Assembly: GCA_016793805.1 (NCBI GenBank)
Contig: JAEUIZ010000008.1
Coordinates: 1-35,045, forward strand
Length of the DNA: 35,045 nucleotides
From: Phycisphaerae bacterium
GTDB taxonomy: Bacteria > Planctomycetota > Phycisphaerae > Phycisphaerales > UBA1924
Direction: 5' to 3'
Each line of letters begins with the position of its first letter. The stretch's first letter is position 1. The position numbers were made by a program, and so were the translations under genes. Below the pieces are notes generated by a model that saw nothing but the letters and a program-made list of their open reading frames with translations, had not been told where the DNA came from and searched no databases. Below are positions 31,292 to 35,045 of this stretch, in pieces.

Positions 31292-32979
31292 ACCTCCGAC
31301 CCTACCAATCCGAAGCCGTCGCCGCGGTGTACGAGCACCTGCGCTCGCGCAACGACAACCCTTGCGTGGTCATCCCGACCGGCGGGGGCAAGACGCCGAT
31401 CATCGCCACGATCTGCCGCGACGCGGTCGGGCCGTGGAACGGGCGCGTCGTCATCCTGGCCCACGTCAAGGAGCTCCTCGAGCAGGCCGCCGACAAGCTC
31501 CGGCACATCGCGCCCGACGTACCCGTGGGCATCTACTCGGCGGGGCTGAAGCGCAAGGACCTCGGGTACGCCGTCACTATCGCGGGCATCCAGTCCATCT
31601 ACCAGCGGGCGTGCGATCTGGGCCCCGTGGACCTGCTCATTGTGGATGAGGCGCATCTGATCCCGCCCGACGGCGAGGGGATGTACCGCCAGTTCATCGC
31701 CGACGCAAAGGTCGTGAACCCGCTGGTGCGGGTCATCGGGTTGACCGCGACGCCGTTCCGCATGAAGTCCGGCCCGATCTGCGAGCCGGGCAACATCCTC
31801 AACCACGTCTGCTTCGAAGTTGGCGTCCGTGAACTGATCGTGCAGGGCTTCCTCTCCCCGCTGCGGACCAAGGCGGGTCTTCAGAAGGTCAGCACCGACG
31901 ACCTGCACGTTCGCGCCGGCGAGTTCGTCGCCAGCGAGGTCGAGGACCTGATGGACAAGGACGCCCTGGTCGAGGGCGCGTGCGCCGAGCTCGTCGAGCA
32001 CACGAGGGACCGCACCGCCACGCTGATCTTCTCGTCGGGCATCCGCCACGGGCAGCACATCGTGGAGGTGCTGAAGTCCAAGCACGGCGTCGAGTGCGGG
32101 TTCGTGTCCGGCGACACACCCGCGGGCGTGCGGAGCGGCATCCTCGACCGGTTCCGCTGCGGCGCGCTGAAGTACCTGTGCAACGTCAACGTCCTCACCA
32201 CCGGCTTCGACGCGCCGCACATCGACTGCGTGGCGCTCGTGCGCCCGACGATGTCTCCCGGGCTGTACTATCAGATGGTCGGACGCGGCTTCCGGCTGCA
32301 CCCCGGCAAGGCCGACTGCCTCGTGCTCGACTTTGGCGGCAACGTGCTCCGGCACGGGCCTGTTGACGCGATCCGCGTCACCACGGACGATCGTGGCGAG
32401 GGCGAGGCGCCGGCGAAGGAATGCCCGCAGTGCCACGCGCTCATCGCGGCGGGCTACCAGACCTGCCCGCAATGCGGTCACCAGTTCCCCGAGCCCAACA
32501 AGCAGAAGCACGAGGCGCAGGCGAGCACCGAGGGCATCCTCAGCGGCCAGACCATGCGCGAGGAGCACCACGTCAGCGAGACGACCTACCACGTCCACAT
32601 GAAGCGGAGCGACCCCGCCGCGCCGCTGACGATGCGGGTCGAGTACCGGGTCGGCTTCAACCGCTACTTCCGCGAGTGGGTCTGCTTCGACCACACCGGG
32701 TACGCGCGGACGAAGGCCGAGGCATGGTGGCGGGCGCGGTCCATTGAGCCCGTGCCCGGCGGCACCGAGGAGGCGGTCGAGCTCGCGCGGGCCGGGGCGC
32801 TCGCGCCGGCGCTGCACATCACGGTCGAGAAGAAGGCTGGCGAGCAGTTCGAGCGAGTGGTCGCGCACCGCCTGGGGGATAAGCCGCCGCGGCTCGATGG
32901 CGATGAAGGCCTCCCCGAGCGAGCGCCCGAACCGGTCGGCACCACATACGGCATCCCCGACGACGAGATCCCCTTCTGA
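31288..32979 (+). CDS. DEAD/DEAH-box (SSL2-like) phage helicase
   Basis: A 563-residue superfamily 2 helicase. Motifs are RPYQSEAV (Q motif), PTGGGKT (~30-36), VDEAH (~117-121), GLTATPFR (~152-159) and a C-terminal helicase domain with LTTGFDAPHIDCVALVRPTMS and QMVGRGFRLHPGKADCLVLDFGGN. After ~375 a zinc ribbon CPQC...CPQCGHQFP follows, then ~150 residues without a clear domain. Such helicases unwind DNA during phage replication or recombination. ATG 31288 overlaps the previous stop by 4 nt. Confidence 0.92.
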   Translation: MNLRPYQSEAVAAVYEHLRSRNDNPCVVIPTGGGKTPIIATICRDAVGPWNGRVVILAHVKELLEQAADKLRHIAPDVPVGIYSAGLKRKDLGYAVTIAGIQSIYQRACDLGPVDLLIVDEAHLIPPDGEGMYRQFIADAKVVNPLVRVIGLTATPFRMKSGPICEPGNILNHVCFEVGVRELIVQGFLSPLRTKAGLQKVSTDDLHVRAGEFVASEVEDLMDKDALVEGACAELVEHTRDRTATLIFSSGIRHGQHIVEVLKSKHGVECGFVSGDTPAGVRSGILDRFRCGALKYLCNVNVLTTGFDAPHIDCVALVRPTMSPGLYYQMVGRGFRLHPGKADCLVLDFGGNVLRHGPVDAIRVTTDDRGEGEAPAKECPQCHALIAAGYQTCPQCGHQFPEPNKQKHEAQASTEGILSGQTMREEHHVSETTYHVHMKRSDPAAPLTMRVEYRVGFNRYFREWVCFDHTGYARTKAEAWWRARSIEPVPGGTEEAVELARAGALAPALHITVEKKAGEQFERVVAHRLGDKPPRLDGDEGLPERAPEPVGTTYGIPDDEIPF

Positions 32980-32992
32980 ACAGGAGCACACG

Positions 32993-33385
32993 ATGATCAC
33001 GATCACCATCGAAGAGGCGGACAAGGACGGCCGCGTGCTGGGCCGGCACGTGGCCTCGGCCCCCATCGACAAGAGCGACGCCAAGGGCGTCGGGTTGCTG
33101 CTGGCCCGCAGCGTCGGCGGGCTGATGTACCACGGCCAGACGCGGGCGGAGGTCCCGCTGCTGCTCGCGGCGGCGGGGACGCACCGCTCCAGCCGCTGCA
33201 CCCAGGCGATCGCCCACGCGCTGGGGCTGGCCGGGAGCGAGCACAGCTTCGAGTACGCGGTGAAGCCCGTCGTGGACCTCGACCGCCTGCTCGACTACCG
33301 CGCGAGCAAGAAGGACCGCGAGCACGCGGCGCAGATGCTCAAGATCATGGGTGCCGGCGTCAAGACGAAGGGGGACGACGAGTAG
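32993..33385 (+). CDS. Small phage protein of unknown function
   Basis: A 130-residue protein starting MITITIEEADKDGRVLG. ATG 32993 is preceded by GGAG and lies 13 bp after the helicase stop. A longer frame in the same register extends into the helicase and is not used. No domain is recognised; the middle is hydrophobic and helical (LLARSVGGLMYHG) and the end is Lys-rich. It sits 3 bp ahead of the primase gene. Confidence 0.7.
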   Translation: MITITIEEADKDGRVLGRHVASAPIDKSDAKGVGLLLARSVGGLMYHGQTRAEVPLLLAAAGTHRSSRCTQAIAHALGLAGSEHSFEYAVKPVVDLDRLLDYRASKKDREHAAQMLKIMGAGVKTKGDDE

Positions 33386-33388
33386 GCG

Positions 33389-35045
33389 ATGAGCGACGGA
33401 CCGTCCAACCTGCTCGACGCGGCGCGGTGGTACCTCGCGCGAGGCTACGCGCCGATTCCCGTGCCCGCGGGGACGAAGGTGCCTGTGCTCAAAGGGTGGA
33501 CGGACTTGCGCCTCGCCGAATCCGACCTCCCTCAGCACTTTAACGGCACCGGGAACATCGGCGTCCTGCTCGGCGAGCCGAGCGGCTGGCTCGTGGATGT
33601 GGACCTGGACTGCGAGGAGGCGGTGGCGCTCGCGCCGGCGTTCTTGCCGCCAACAGGCGCGGTGAGCGGTCGACCCGGGAAGCCGGGCTCTCACTGGTGG
33701 TACATCTGCGAGGGCGCGAAGACCCGCAAGCACCAGGACCCGGCCTCCAAGAAGATGATCGTCGAGCTGCGCAGCACCGGGGCGCAAACGGTGGTGGGCC
33801 CGAGCATCCACCCCAGCGGGGAGCCGTATGACCCGCTCGAGGGCGAGCCCGGCGTCGTGGATGCCGAGGCACTGGGCGCAGCGGTTGCGGCGCTCGCCGA
33901 GGCGGTGAGGAAGCATCGGCACGGGGATGCGCTGCCGGAGCGACCGGCAGGCGCGCCCGGAGTGTCGAAGCCTCTCTCCGCACCGGACGCCGTGCTACGC
34001 CGGGCCGAGGCGTACCTCGACCGCATTCCGCCGGCGATCTCGGGGTCTGGCGGGCACAGCCAGACCTATGCGGCCGCGACGGCGATGGTGCACGGGTTCG
34101 GGCTCGACGCCGAGACGGCGTTCGGGCTGCTGTGGGGCCGGTACAACCCGCGCTGCCAGCCTCCTTGGTCGGAGAAGGAACTGCGGCACAAGGTCAGCGA
34201 CGCGGCGAGCAAGCCGCATGATCGTCCGCACGGCTGGTTGCGCGATGCTCAGAAGCCCGAGGATTTGAGCGGCGTGGACCTCTCCGGGTTCGACCCAGAG
34301 CGACGGCGCGGAGCGCCCGAGCGTCCACGCTCTGAGAGGCCGCCGGACCCGGGGCCATTCCCCGATCACCTGCTCCGCGTGCCGGGCTTCATCGAGCAGG
34401 TGGTCGCGCACAACCTGGCGACCGCCACGCGGCCGCAGCCCGTGCTGGCGCTGGCGGCCGCGATCTGCCTCCAGGCCGTGCTCGCCGCCCGCAAGGTGCG
34501 CGACGAACGCGGCAACCGCACCAACGTCTACTGCGTCGGCGTCGCCCCCTCCGGCGCGGGCAAAGACAACGCCCGCAAGGTGAACAAGAACATCCTCTTC
34601 GCCGCCGACATGGTCGAGCACGAGGGGAACGAGGACCTGGCGTCGGACGCGGGGCTGGTCACCGCCGTGGAGGCTGAGCCGGCGATCCTGTTCCAGATCG
34701 ACGAGTTCGGGCGCTTCCTCCGCACCATCGGCGATCCGAAGAAGGCCCCGCACCTGTTCAACGTGCTGACGGCGCTGATGAAGCTCTACAGCAGCGCCGA
34801 CACGGTCTTCCGGGGCAAGGCCTACGCGGACAAGAAGCGGAACAAAGTAGTCGATCAGCCGTGCGTTAGCGTCTACGGCACGACCGTCCCCGAGCACTTC
34901 TTCGAGTCCCTCACCGCCGACAGCCTCAGCGACGGGTTCATCGCTCGCCTGCTCGTGTTCGAGTCGGCCGACACGCCAGCGCGGCAGCGCGCCAAGGCGA
35001 CGGGCGTCCCCGAACCCCTGAAGCAGGCCGCCGAGTGGTGGGGAT
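33389..35045 (+). CDS. Primase-polymerase/ATPase, truncated by the window end
   Basis: The frame from ATG 33389 stays open for 552 codons to the last base. The N-terminal ~160 residues fit a bifunctional primase-polymerase domain (YAPIPVPAGTKVPVLKGW; LVDVDLDCEEAV, with DVD acidic residues; GAVSGRPGKPGSHWWY). A PriCT-like segment (SGGHSQTYAAATAMVHGF) follows near ~222-239. A P-loop GVAPSGAGKDN at ~388-398 and a Walker B-like ILFQIDEFGRF at ~433-443 then mark an ATPase domain, probably the replicative helicase half. It would start DNA synthesis of the element. The C-terminus is missing. Confidence 0.85.
   Translation, partial: MSDGPSNLLDAARWYLARGYAPIPVPAGTKVPVLKGWTDLRLAESDLPQHFNGTGNIGVLLGEPSGWLVDVDLDCEEAVALAPAFLPPTGAVSGRPGKPGSHWWYICEGAKTRKHQDPASKKMIVELRSTGAQTVVGPSIHPSGEPYDPLEGEPGVVDAEALGAAVAALAEAVRKHRHGDALPERPAGAPGVSKPLSAPDAVLRRAEAYLDRIPPAISGSGGHSQTYAAATAMVHGFGLDAETAFGLLWGRYNPRCQPPWSEKELRHKVSDAASKPHDRPHGWLRDAQKPEDLSGVDLSGFDPERRRGAPERPRSERPPDPGPFPDHLLRVPGFIEQVVAHNLATATRPQPVLALAAAICLQAVLAARKVRDERGNRTNVYCVGVAPSGAGKDNARKVNKNILFAADMVEHEGNEDLASDAGLVTAVEAEPAILFQIDEFGRFLRTIGDPKKAPHLFNVLTALMKLYSSADTVFRGKAYADKKRNKVVDQPCVSVYGTTVPEHFFESLTADSLSDGFIARLLVFESADTPARQRAKATGVPEPLKQAAEWWG

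Overview
The window is GC-rich bacterial DNA carrying phage-derived genes at both ends and a large defence cargo between them. No rRNA, complete tRNA or CRISPR array was seen, so the host cannot be named. High GC, and a DUF2924 / serine-recombinase cassette of a kind common in Alphaproteobacteria and Planctomycetota, fit either group (inference only). Very high GC gives many long open frames antisense to real genes; these were left out.

Left arm (about 148-4468, all minus strand): a phage structural and replication fragment. It has a protein of unknown function, a prohead protease fused to a major capsid protein, a terminator-like hairpin, then a small protein and a RepA/AAA_25-type ATPase. 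About 0.8 kb without a gene (4469-5288) follows and holds degenerate C-rich repeats.

Middle, part 1 (5289-8827): a coiled-coil membrane protein, then a convergent pair consisting of a putative type II restriction endonuclease and a beta-class DNA methyltransferase. Both genes of the pair look nearly leaderless. Part 2 (8828-12148): gene-free DNA with two strong tandem terminators, then a tightly coupled four-gene cassette: a small protein, DUF2924, a large serine recombinase and a helix-turn-helix (HTH) protein.

Middle, part 3 (12305-25778): a type I restriction-modification locus in the order hsdM, hsdS (with an extra C-terminal domain), UvrD-like helicase, DUF2290-like protein, GmrSD/DUF262-DUF1524 type IV-like nuclease, hsdR, XRE regulator and ImmA/IrrE-type protease. 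Part 4 (25861-27992): a translationally coupled two-gene unit of unknown function. A 21-bp dyad-symmetric site lies upstream of hsdM, of the XRE gene and of this two-gene unit. Substitutions between two of the copies keep the symmetry. I infer one regulon in which the XRE protein represses all three units and the ImmA-type protease relieves repression.

Right arm (28211-35045, all plus strand): a phage early/replication module. It contains a sigma-70-like factor whose Shine-Dalgarno sequence sits in a perfect hairpin, a small protein, a Sak4-like RecA NTPase, a DUF669 SSB-like protein, a RusA-type resolvase, a small protein, a DEAD/DEAH helicase, another small protein, and a primase-polymerase/ATPase that runs off the end. 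The two phage arms point away from each other, so the cargo sits at the divergence point. This suggests a prophage or phage-derived island carrying defence genes, but no tyrosine integrase or confident att site is visible.
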